From Nocardioides sp. (lineage in GTDB: Bacteria > Actinomycetota > Actinomycetes > Propionibacteriales > Nocardioidaceae), in assembly GCA_021166815.1 (NCBI GenBank), contig JAJPEO010000035.1, positions 1-5,948 of the forward strand: DNA of 5,948 nucleotides, given 5' to 3'. Position 1 is the stretch's first letter; the number at the start of each line of letters is the position of its first letter. The notes under the pieces are model-generated. The model worked only from the letters and a program-made list of their open reading frames with translations, ran no database searches and had not been told where the DNA came from. Made by a program: the position numbers and the translations under genes. This document shows positions 1-5,558 of this stretch, in pieces.

Positions 1-374
1 TACTGCACGATGGCCACCTGGCGCGTGAGCTGGCTGAGCAGCCGCACCGAGCGCTGCACCACGTCGTCGAGGTCGACGGCGCCGTCCAGCAGCGTCGCGA
101 TGGCACGCCGCTCCGCGACGCTCATGGGCTTGAGCGTGGCGAGCCGGTCGACGAAGAGCCGATAGCCCTTGTCGGTGGGCACCCGTCCGGCGCTGGTGTG
201 GGGCTGGTGGATGTAGCCCTCCTCCTCCAGCACCGCCATGTCGTTGCGCACCGTCGCCGGGGAGACGCCGAGCCCGTGACGCTCCACGAGCGCCTTGGAG
301 CCGACGGGCTCCTCGGTGGCGACGTAGTCCTCGACGATCGCGCGCAGGACGGCCAGTCGTCGATCCTCGACCAC
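1..374 (-). CDS. hrcA: HrcA heat-inducible transcription repressor, N-terminal part (C-terminus outside window)
   Basis: HrcA represses class I heat-shock genes (groE, dnaK/dnaJ) by binding CIRCE operators, and GroEL assists its folding. The visible 124 codons begin (M)[17 protein letters not shown] and hold the winged-helix DNA-binding domain (about residues 1-78). The probable recognition helix is SPATVRNDM (38-46), followed by the family signature [23 protein letters not shown], whose core is HTSAGRVPT (59-67). From about residue 85 the sequence enters the central dimerisation/GAF-like region and is then cut by the window edge. I chose the GTG at 374 because GAGAGGA lies 6 nt upstream. An in-frame GTG at 380 would touch that site directly and is less likely. 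A CIRCE element sits 35 bp upstream, which fits autoregulation. In this lineage dnaJ normally follows hrcA, but it is not in view. The family call is very secure. Confidence 0.96.
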   Translation of the reverse strand, partial: MVEDRRLAVLRAIVEDYVATEEPVGSKALVERHGLGVSPATVRNDMAVLEEEGYIHQPHTSAGRVPTDKGYRLFVDRLATLKPMSVAERRAIATLLDGAVDLDDVVQRSVRLLSQLTRQVAIVQ

Positions 375-380
375 AGCCAC

Positions 381-387
381 TCCTCTC
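381..387 (-). promoter_or_regulatory. Ribosome binding site of hrcA
   Basis: GAGAGGA on the minus strand lies 6 nt before the GTG at 374. It decides between two in-frame GTG codons (374 and 380), because only 374 has normal spacing. Confidence 0.7.
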
Positions 388-408
388 GCTTCCCGTCGGC
401 AGGCCCGC

Positions 409-435
409 TTGGCACTCAGCCGCTACGAGTGCCAA
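409..435. promoter_or_regulatory. CIRCE operator (HrcA binding site)
   Basis: The arms TTGGCACTC (409-417) and GAGTGCCAA (427-435) form a perfect 9-bp inverted repeat around a 9-bp spacer. This is the exact architecture of CIRCE (consensus TTAGCACTC-N9-GAGTGCTAA), with one symmetric A-to-G/T-to-C change of the kind seen in GC-rich actinobacteria. It lies between divergent genes, 35 bp before the hrcA start and 19 bp before the ATG of the plus-strand hydrolase. HrcA binding here should control its own gene and could also block the hydrolase promoter. Confidence 0.95.
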
Positions 436-440
436 TGCTA
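435..440 (-). promoter_or_regulatory. Possible -10 element of the hrcA promoter
   Basis: TAGCAT on the minus strand matches the actinobacterial TAnnnT -10 pattern and abuts the CIRCE arm. Transcription would then start inside the operator, a common arrangement for CIRCE repression. No convincing -35 hexamer is seen about 17 bp upstream, so this is tentative. Confidence 0.35.
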
Positions 441-441
441 C

Positions 442-447
442 TAGGCT
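442..447 (+). promoter_or_regulatory. Possible -10 element giving a leaderless MBL-fold mRNA
   Basis: TAGGCT (TAnnnT pattern) ends 7 nt before the A of the ATG at 455, the distance expected if transcription starts at the start codon. No Shine-Dalgarno sequence is present before that ATG, which supports a leaderless transcript. The -35 region would fall within or next to the CIRCE element. No good -35 match was found. Confidence 0.4.
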
Positions 448-454
448 CGCGCCC

Positions 455-1315
455 ATGACTGTGTTCTCCGAGGTCGCTGACCGTGTCTGGGTACGCCGGC
501 TGGACTGGTGCGACGTCAACGTGACGGTGGTCGGGGGCTCCGACGGCCTGCTCGTCGTGGACTCCTGGGCCTCCGCACCCTCCGCCCGCGGCCTGCTGGA
601 GGAGATCGGCAGCCTCGGCGGCCCGGTGCGGTGGCTGGTCAACACCCACGACCACTTCGACCACACCTTCGGCAACGCCGCGTTCGCGGAGGCAGGCGCC
701 CAGGTCATCGCCCACGAGGACGTCCTGCGCACGTTGCCGGACCACGCCGCGGCCGTGCAGCGCCAGGCGGCCCTGGACCTCGAGGGCGCCCCGCCCGACC
801 CGCGTCTGCGTGGTCTGGTCGAGACCGAGATCGCCCTTCCGACCCGCACGTTCAGCTCCGTCACCGTCGTCGACCTCGGCGACCGGGCCGTCGAGCTCGT
901 CCACCCGGGTCGCGGCCACACCTCCGGGGACTGCGTCGTGCGGGTCGACGACGTCGACGTGCTCGTCGCCGGCGACCTCATGGAGGAGGCCGACGGCGGG
1001 ATCCCGTCCTTCGGCGAGGACTCCTGGCCGCTGGACTGGCCGCTCTCCCTCGACGTGGTGCTGCAGATGGTGACGCCGGCGACGGTCGTCGTCCCCGGCC
1101 ACGGCCGCCCCGTCGACCGCGACTTCGTCGAGGAGCAGCGCAACACCATCGGCGTCGTCGCCGAGACGATCCGCGATCTCGCCGCGCGTGGCGTACCCGC
1201 CTCCCAGGCCGCCGAGGCCGGCGACTGGCCGTGGCCCGTCGAACGACTGGGCCACGCCATCGAGCGCACGTACGCCCAGCTCCCCGCCGGCCAGAAGCGC
1301 CTGCCACTGGTCTGA
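455..1315 (+). CDS. MBL-fold metallo-hydrolase
   Basis: This 286-residue metallo-beta-lactamase-fold protein is probably cytoplasmic, since it has no signal peptide or membrane segment. All expected metal ligands are visible: HDHFDH (H65, H67, D69, H70), GHTSGD (H155), AGDL (D174) and PGHG (H216). A full set for a two-metal, normally zinc, hydrolase centre is therefore intact. The N-terminal strand pair (VWVRRLDWCDVNVTVVGG, then GLLVVDSW) is typical of the fold. Known family members hydrolyse thioesters, lactones, phosphodiesters or beta-lactams; nothing here identifies the substrate, though the general layout is glyoxalase-II/lactonase-like. The gene diverges from hrcA across a CIRCE site and lacks a ribosome binding site. 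The next gene begins 84 bp downstream with its own promoter-like motif, so this is probably a single-gene transcript. The fold is certain; the function is unknown. Confidence 0.93.
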   Translation: MTVFSEVADRVWVRRLDWCDVNVTVVGGSDGLLVVDSWASAPSARGLLEEIGSLGGPVRWLVNTHDHFDHTFGNAAFAEAGAQVIAHEDVLRTLPDHAAAVQRQAALDLEGAPPDPRLRGLVETEIALPTRTFSSVTVVDLGDRAVELVHPGRGHTSGDCVVRVDDVDVLVAGDLMEEADGGIPSFGEDSWPLDWPLSLDVVLQMVTPATVVVPGHGRPVDRDFVEEQRNTIGVVAETIRDLAARGVPASQAAEAGDWPWPVERLGHAIERTYAQLPAGQKRLPLV

Positions 1316-1357
1316 CGCCGGGTGGACCAATCGGTGTGACCCGGGCCACCCCCGGCG
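1316..1357 (+). terminator. Possible hairpin terminator after the MBL-fold gene
   Basis: Starting directly after the TGA, CGCCGGG-TGG (1316-1325) can pair with CCA (1346-1348) and CCCGGCG (1351-1357), leaving CC bulged and a 20-nt loop. No T-tract follows. It may act as a U-less terminator of the type proposed in actinobacteria, or simply be GC-rich chance pairing. Confidence 0.4.
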
Positions 1358-1387
1358 AGGCACCGGCCAAAGCGGGAGCGACCTGCC

Positions 1388-1393
1388 TACCGT
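1388..1393 (+). promoter_or_regulatory. Possible -10 element giving a leaderless DUF3097 mRNA
   Basis: TACCGT (TAnnnT pattern) ends 6 nt before the GTG at 1400. No Shine-Dalgarno sequence precedes that GTG. The spacing places the transcription start on the start codon itself. No clear -35 is present. Confidence 0.4.
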
Positions 1394-1399
1394 GTCCCG

Positions 1400-2248
1400 G
1401 TGCACAACGACCGCTACGGCACCGACGTCCTCTCAGGAGACTGGCGCGCCCCGCGCAACGGGCGCGCCACCGAGACGCCAGCAGCCCTGGGCCTGGTCGT
1501 CGAGGAGGTGACGACGGACTGGTGCGGCGAGGTCGTGGCGATCGACCGTGACATCGACACGCTCACCCTGGAGGACCGGCGGGGCAAGCGGCGCACGTTC
1601 CCCCTCGGGCCCGGCTTCCTCCTCGAGGGCAAGCCGGTGATCCTCACGCGACCGGTCCGCGGGGGCGCTCCGGCTCGCCCGACCCGTACGGCCTCCGGAT
1701 CGATCGCGGTCCACGACGCCACGGCGCGCGTGGCCCGCGCGAGCCGCATCTTCGTCGAGGGGCGTCACGACGCCGAGCTCGTCGAGAAGGTGTGGGGTGA
1801 CGACCTCCGCATCGAGGGTGTCGTCGTGGAGTACCTCGGCGGCGTCGACGACCTCGCCGAGCACCTGCGCGACTTCAAGCCGGGCCCCCAGCGACGCGTG
1901 GGGGTCCTGGTGGACCACCTGGTCCCGGGGTCGAAGGAGGCGCGCATCGCGCAGGGCATCGCCCGCTCCCCCGTCGGCAAGCACGTCCTGGTCGTCGGGC
2001 ACCCGTTCATCGACATCTGGCAGGCCGTCAAGCCCGAGCGCCTCGGCATCGAGCGCTGGCCCGACGTGCCGCGCAGCATCGACTGGAAGACCGGCACCTG
2101 CCAGCAGCTCGGCTGGCCGCACCGCGACCAGGCCGACATCGCGCGCGCCTGGAAGCACATCCTCGGGCGGGTCGGCTCCTTCGCCGACCTCGATCCGGCC
2201 CTGCTGGGTCGCGTCGAGGAGCTGATCGACTTCGTGACCGCGCCTTGA
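1400..2248 (+). CDS. DUF3097 family protein, possible divergent Toprim-like domain
   Basis: This 282-residue protein resembles the actinobacterial DUF3097 family, whose function is not established. Residues 31-85 (GLVVEE, then GEVVAIDRDIDTLTLEDRRGK, FPLGPGFLLEGKPVIL) look like a small beta-barrel that includes a family-typical LEDRRGK turn. Residues 116-186 read like a Toprim fold. RIFVEGRHDAELVEKVWG carries the conserved Glu (E120) and a following HDAE, GVVVEYLGG is the second strand with its glycines, and VGVLVDHLVPGSKEARIA takes the place of the metal-binding DxD motif with D172-H173-L174. In ribonuclease M5 the matching segments are VEGxxD and DpDxxG. The C-terminal part (WPHRDQADIARAWKHIL) is likely helical. 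I used the GTG at 1400 because it fits a leaderless start and gives a sensible N-terminus (HNDRYGTDVL). The gene converges on hemW. The family call is fairly firm; the Toprim reading is my inference. Confidence 0.88.
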   Translation: MHNDRYGTDVLSGDWRAPRNGRATETPAALGLVVEEVTTDWCGEVVAIDRDIDTLTLEDRRGKRRTFPLGPGFLLEGKPVILTRPVRGGAPARPTRTASGSIAVHDATARVARASRIFVEGRHDAELVEKVWGDDLRIEGVVVEYLGGVDDLAEHLRDFKPGPQRRVGVLVDHLVPGSKEARIAQGIARSPVGKHVLVVGHPFIDIWQAVKPERLGIERWPDVPRSIDWKTGTCQQLGWPHRDQADIARAWKHILGRVGSFADLDPALLGRVEELIDFVTAP

Positions 2249-2274
2249 GCCCCGACCTCTGAGTCCGGGGGCTC
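2247..2274. terminator. Hairpin between convergent DUF3097 and hemW genes
   Basis: GAGCCCC (2247-2253) and GGGGCTC (2268-2274) form a 7-bp GC-rich stem, with a possible inner GAC/GTC pairing. It overlaps the DUF3097 stop codon and ends 7 bp before the hemW stop. It reads as a hairpin on both strands and probably serves both genes. No T-tract is present on either side. Confidence 0.55.
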
Positions 2275-2280
2275 GGCCGG

Positions 2281-3495
2281 CTACCCCACCAGGTCGCGCA
2301 CGATCGCATCGGCCAGCAGGCGACCACGCTGGGTGAGGACGAGACGCTCGGAGACCAGCTCGAGCAGCCCCTCGGACACCAGGCGTGCGATGTGTGACCG
2401 TCCCTGCGCGTCGAGGGCCGTCACCGGCAGTCCCTCGACCAGCCGGAGCTCCAGCAGGATCCGCTCGACGCGCTCGTCGCGGTAGGTGAGCACCTCGCGG
2501 CCCTGCCCGGGCGAGACGCCGCGGGCCAGGCGCTGGGCGTACGCGGCGGGGTGCTTGACGTTCCACCACCGCACGCCGCCGATGTGGGAGTGGGCGCCCG
2601 GACCGACGCCCCACCAGTGCCCGCCGGTCCAGTAGAGCATGTTGTGGCGGCACCAGTGCCGCGGCGAGCGGGCCCAGTTGGAGACCTCGTACCACTCCAG
2701 CCCGGCCCGGGCGAAGCGCTCGTCGGCGGCGAGGTACTTGTCGGCCAGGTCGTCCTCGTCGGGCATGGGGAGCTCCCCACGCCGGACACGACGGGCCAGG
2801 GCGGTGCCCTCCTCCACGATGAGGGAGTAGGCGGAGACGTGGTCGGGCTCGCAGGCGAGCGCAGCCTCGACCGACTCCTCCCAGTCGGCCATCGACTCCC
2901 CCGGCGTGCCGTAGATGAGGTCGAGGCTGACCTGCTCGAACCCGGCCTGGCGCGCCCAGTCCACGACTGCCGGCACGCGCAGGGGGTCGTGGGTGCGGTC
3001 GAGGGTGCGCAGCACGTGGTCGACGGCCGACTGCATCCCGAAGCTGATCCGGTTGAAGCCGGCGCTCCGCAGCTCCTCGAGGTCCCACAGCGCCACGCTG
3101 TCAGGGTTGGCCTCGGTGGTGATCTCGACGTCGTCGGCCAGGCCGAACTCGGCGGCCGCGCTCGCCACGATCGCGCCGAGGTCGACCGACTTCAGCAACG
3201 TGGGGGTGCCGCCACCGAAGAAGATCGTGTCGATCGTGACGTCACGGTGGCCCAGCACCTGACGCGCGAAGCGGATCTCCTGGATCGCCGCTTCGGCGTA
3301 CGTCGCACGACCGGCGCCCACCTCGTCGCCCAGCTCCTCGGCGGTGTAGGTGTTGAAGTCGCAGTAGCCGCACCGCACGGTGCAGAAGGGGACGTGGACG
3401 TAGAGGCCGAACGGACGGGTCCCGAACTGCGCCCAGGCGTCGTCGGGCAGGAGGCCGTCCTCGGGCACGGGTCCTCCGTCGGGCTGGGCTGGCAC
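2281..3495 (-). CDS. hemW: HemW radical-SAM heme chaperone (formerly called HemN-like coproporphyrinogen III oxidase)
   Basis: HemW binds heme and a [4Fe-4S] cluster and delivers heme to acceptor proteins. It is often mislabelled as oxygen-independent coproporphyrinogen oxidase. The 404-residue protein shows the radical-SAM motif CTVRCGYCDF (C38, C42, C45), the SAM-binding FFGGGTPTLL (92-101), SFGMQS (151-156), DLIYGTPG (192-199) and the HemW signature HNMLYW (284-289), whose His is the proposed heme ligand. GVGPGAHSH (296-304) follows, and the C-terminus is a winged-helix-like HemN_C domain. Length is normal for the family. I chose the GTG at 3495, giving (M)PAQPDGGPVPEDGLLP, because this matches the usual actinobacterial N-terminus. 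An ATG at 3570 and a GTG at 3519 are in frame; the ATG would require translating through the 3531-3561 hairpin. The ribosome binding site is weak. In many actinobacteria hemW lies near lepA and hrcA, as partly seen here. Confidence 0.95.
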   Translation of the reverse strand: MPAQPDGGPVPEDGLLPDDAWAQFGTRPFGLYVHVPFCTVRCGYCDFNTYTAEELGDEVGAGRATYAEAAIQEIRFARQVLGHRDVTIDTIFFGGGTPTLLKSVDLGAIVASAAAEFGLADDVEITTEANPDSVALWDLEELRSAGFNRISFGMQSAVDHVLRTLDRTHDPLRVPAVVDWARQAGFEQVSLDLIYGTPGESMADWEESVEAALACEPDHVSAYSLIVEEGTALARRVRRGELPMPDEDDLADKYLAADERFARAGLEWYEVSNWARSPRHWCRHNMLYWTGGHWWGVGPGAHSHIGGVRWWNVKHPAAYAQRLARGVSPGQGREVLTYRDERVERILLELRLVEGLPVTALDAQGRSHIARLVSEGLLELVSERLVLTQRGRLLADAIVRDLVG

Positions 3496-3530
3496 GCCAG
3501 CATCCAACCACGGGGACACCCCAAATGCAG

Positions 3531-3561
3531 AAGGGCGCCGGTGGGGACCACCGACGCCCTT
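3531..3561 (-). terminator. Hairpin terminator of the acyl-CoA synthetase gene
   Basis: AAGGGCG (3531-3537) pairs with CGCCCTT (3555-3561). After one mismatch, CGGTGG (3539-3544) pairs with CCACCG (3548-3553) around a GGA loop. The hairpin starts 12 bp past the synthetase stop codon. Only a short T-containing tail (CTTCTGCATTT) follows on the minus strand. It also argues that hemW starts downstream of the hairpin and is not translated together with the synthetase. Confidence 0.75.
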
Positions 3562-3573
3562 CCCACGCATGGA

Positions 3574-5394
3574 TCAGGAGGCGTACATCTCCTCGATCAG
3601 CGCCTTGTTGTTCTCCTCGACGACGTTGCGCTTGACCTTCATCGACGGGGTCATCTCACCCGACTCGACGGTGAGGTCGTGGTCGAGCAGGCGCCACTTC
3701 TTGATGGTCTCCCAGCGGTTGAGGTGGGAGTTGAGCTCGTCGACGTACTCGCCGATCATCTTCTTCACCTCGTCGGACTGGACGAGCTCGGTGTACGACA
3801 TGCCGCTCTTGCCGTTCTCCTCGGCCCAGGCGGCGATGGCGTCGGGGTCGAGGGTGATGAGGGCGACGCAGTAGTTGCGCTCGTTGCCGACCACCATGAA
3901 CTGGCTGGCGTAGGGGCACACCGCCTTGAACTTCGACTCGATCATCGGCGGGGCGATGTACTTGCCCCCGGAGGTCTTGAAGAGCTCCTTGATGCGGCCG
4001 GTGATGCGCAGGTGGCCGTCCTCGTCGATGGCGCCCTTGTCGCCCGTGTGCAGCCAGCCGTCGGCGTCGAGGGACTTGGCGGTCTCCTCGGGCAGGTTGT
4101 GGTAGCCGTCCATGACGCCGGGGCCCTTGATGAGGACCTCGTCGTTCTCGCCCAGCTTGACCTCGGTGCCCGGGAAGGCCGGGCCGACGGTGCCGAACTT
4201 GTTCTGGTGGGGGAGGTTGACGAAGGTGCCGGCCGAGCTCTCGGTGAGGCCGTAGCCCTCGAGGATCTGGATGCCGGCCACGCCGAACCACTCCGCGATG
4301 TCGCGGTTGAGCGCCGCGGCACCGGAGATGAAGAAGCGCACGCGTCCACCGAAGCGGTCACGGATCTTGCTGTAGACCAGCTTGTCGAACAGGCCGTGCT
4401 TGATCTTCATGCCGAACGGGACCGACTCGCCCTCCTTCCGGCGACGCTCGACCTCCAGGCCGGTGGCGAACGCGGCGTTGAAGATCTTCTCCTTCGCACC
4501 GCCCTCGGCCGCCTGCATCATCACGATCTTGCTGTAGGCCTTCTCGAAGATGCGCGGCGCGGCACCCATGAACGTCGGCTTGACCACGCCCAGGTTGTCG
4601 ACGATCTTCTCGACGCGGCCGTCGATCGCGGCCGGGAAGCCGATGGCCATCTGCACCGACATCAGCACCTTGCCGAAGGAGTGGGCCAGCGGGAGCCAGC
4701 GGAACTCCAGGTCGTCCTCGGAGAGGATGCCCTCGGCCTTGATCGCCTCGCCCTCGTAGACCCACGAGCTGTGGCGCAGTCGCACGCCCTTGGGGCGGCC
4801 GGTGGTGCCCGAGGTGTAGATCAGGGTGGCCAGCGCGTCGGGGGCGATGGCCTTGGCGATGTTGCGCACGACGTCGGGCTGCTGGGCCAGCAGGTCCTTG
4901 CCCAGCGCGGCCAGCTCGTCCAGGCCGATGATCCAGTCGCCGTCGGTCTTGCCCTCGAAGGTGACGACCTTGACGACGTGGGGCAGCTCGGACTTGTTGT
5001 CGGTGAGCTTCTTGATCTGCTCGTCGTCCTCGGCGAAGACCACGCGGCTCTCGGAGTCGGACAGGATGTAGGTGGTGTCCTCGGCGTTGGTCGTGGGGTA
5101 CACCGTGGTGGTCGCGCCACCGGCGCACATGACCGCCAGGTCCGCGAGGATCCACTCGTAGCGAGTGCCCGAGGCGATGCCGACGCGCTCCTCGGGCTTG
5201 ATGCCCAGCGCGATGAGACCGGCGGCGTAGGCCTCCACCAGGTCCCCGGCCTGCTGCCAGGTGACGGACTCCCACGCCTCACCACGGGGGAAACGGAACG
5301 CCTCTCGATCGGGGGTCGCTGCCACCCGGTCGAAGAACTGCACGGCCACGTTGGCCGGCATGTTGTCCAGGAAGCTCAAGTCGTTGCTGGGCAT
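3574..5394 (-). CDS. AMP-forming long-chain fatty acid-CoA ligase (FadD-like)
   Basis: Acyl-CoA synthetases activate fatty acids with ATP to acyl-AMP and then acyl-CoA, feeding beta-oxidation or lipid synthesis. The 606-residue protein has every core motif of the ANL superfamily: P-loop YTSGTTGRPKG (193-203), GYGLTESS (380-387), the motif with Asp DGWLHTGDKG (D452), the hinge RIKELFKTSGGKYIAP (467-482) and a C-terminal MTPSMKVKRN (581-590) whose K586 is the likely catalytic lysine. Length and general sequence resemble actinobacterial FadD15-type long-chain ligases. The exact chain length accepted cannot be read from sequence. The ATG at 5394 has GAGCAGG 5 nt upstream and gives (M)PSNDLSFLD. 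An in-frame GTG at 5457 would add an arginine- and proline-rich, non-family-like 21 residues, although it too has an AGG nearby. No signal peptide or membrane helix is seen. The gene has its own upstream region and a hairpin terminator, so it is likely monocistronic. Confidence 0.94.
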   Translation of the reverse strand: MPSNDLSFLDNMPANVAVQFFDRVAATPDREAFRFPRGEAWESVTWQQAGDLVEAYAAGLIALGIKPEERVGIASGTRYEWILADLAVMCAGGATTTVYPTTNAEDTTYILSDSESRVVFAEDDEQIKKLTDNKSELPHVVKVVTFEGKTDGDWIIGLDELAALGKDLLAQQPDVVRNIAKAIAPDALATLIYTSGTTGRPKGVRLRHSSWVYEGEAIKAEGILSEDDLEFRWLPLAHSFGKVLMSVQMAIGFPAAIDGRVEKIVDNLGVVKPTFMGAAPRIFEKAYSKIVMMQAAEGGAKEKIFNAAFATGLEVERRRKEGESVPFGMKIKHGLFDKLVYSKIRDRFGGRVRFFISGAAALNRDIAEWFGVAGIQILEGYGLTESSAGTFVNLPHQNKFGTVGPAFPGTEVKLGENDEVLIKGPGVMDGYHNLPEETAKSLDADGWLHTGDKGAIDEDGHLRITGRIKELFKTSGGKYIAPPMIESKFKAVCPYASQFMVVGNERNYCVALITLDPDAIAAWAEENGKSGMSYTELVQSDEVKKMIGEYVDELNSHLNRWETIKKWRLLDHDLTVESGEMTPSMKVKRNVVEENNKALIEEMYAS

Positions 5395-5399
5395 CTTTA

Positions 5400-5406
5400 C
5401 CTGCTC
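5400..5406 (-). promoter_or_regulatory. Ribosome binding site of the acyl-CoA synthetase
   Basis: GAGCAGG lies 5 nt (TAAAG) before the ATG at 5394. This favours that codon over the upstream GTG at 5457. Confidence 0.55.
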
Positions 5407-5461
5407 ATTCGGTCGAGAACGTGGGCGCCGTGGCGCCACGGGGGCTGACTCCTGCACAAGT

Positions 5462-5467
5462 AACCTA
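5462..5467 (-). promoter_or_regulatory. Possible -10 element of the acyl-CoA synthetase promoter
   Basis: TAGGTT on the minus strand fits TAnnnT. Initiation would fall near 5454-5456, giving a leader of about 60 nt before the ATG at 5394. There is no standard -35, and the -35 zone is occupied by the palindrome at 5478-5497. An activator or a non-housekeeping sigma factor may be involved. Confidence 0.35.
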
Positions 5468-5477
5468 GATCACTACC

Positions 5478-5497
5478 GTTACCCGTAGGTAGGTAAC
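5478..5497. promoter_or_regulatory. Palindromic candidate operator upstream of the acyl-CoA synthetase
   Basis: GTTACC (5478-5483) and GGTAAC (5492-5497) form a perfect 6-bp inverted repeat with an 8-bp spacer. A further half-site-like GTAACC lies at 5460-5465, overlapping the proposed -10. The region is clearly more AT-rich than its surroundings. The size and position over the -35 zone resemble a TetR-family operator, the usual type of regulator for fatty acid genes, but no regulator gene is visible here. Confidence 0.45.
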
Positions 5498-5533
5498 TCG
5501 ATGTTTGGACATCCGGTACCCGCTTTTTTCCGC

Positions 5534-5558
5534 CCAGGGTGACGTCGCTCACCCCTGG
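5534..5558 (-). terminator. Hairpin overlapping the stop codon of the kinase gene
   Basis: CCAGGGTGA (5534-5542) pairs with TCACCCCTGG (5549-5558) with one bulged base and a 6-nt loop. The kinase TGA (5549-5551) lies inside the stem. On the minus strand the hairpin is followed by GCGGAAAAAAGCG, not by a T-tract. Termination is therefore plausible but unproven. The run of six T on the plus strand (5524-5529) precedes the hairpin rather than following it. Confidence 0.45.

Noticed and set aside
122..415. A 97-codon minus-strand frame overlapping hrcA
   Set aside because: The adjacent frame gives the unmistakable HrcA sequence, with a ribosome binding site. This frame begins inside the CIRCE element and encodes Ser/Arg/Pro-rich shadow sequence.
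416..1405. A 329-codon minus-strand open frame opposite the MBL-fold gene
   Set aside because: It is antisense to a gene with complete metal-binding motifs, has the same biased composition, and starts inside another gene. It is an artefact of high GC.
1433..3088. A 551-codon minus-strand open frame covering the DUF3097 gene and part of hemW in another frame
   Set aside because: It spans two genes on opposite strands, is extremely rich in Arg, Ala, Gly and Pro, and has no recognisable domain.
2551..5448. A 965-codon open frame on the plus strand, antisense to hemW and the acyl-CoA synthetase
   Set aside because: It runs across two well-supported genes and their intergenic region. Its translation is a low-complexity mix of V, L, D, G, H and R without any domain, as expected from the antisense frame of high-GC3 genes.
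5395..5457. N-terminal extension of the acyl-CoA synthetase from the GTG at 5457
   Set aside because: The added 21 residues are Arg/Pro-rich and unlike the family. The ATG at 5394 has a well-spaced ribosome binding site, and the proposed promoter would start transcription at or just downstream of 5457.
5460..5520. Possible phage attachment site or insertion scar in the AT-richer intergenic stretch
   Set aside because: There is no tRNA, integrase, terminal inverted repeats or target duplication. The base composition change is explained by a promoter and operator.
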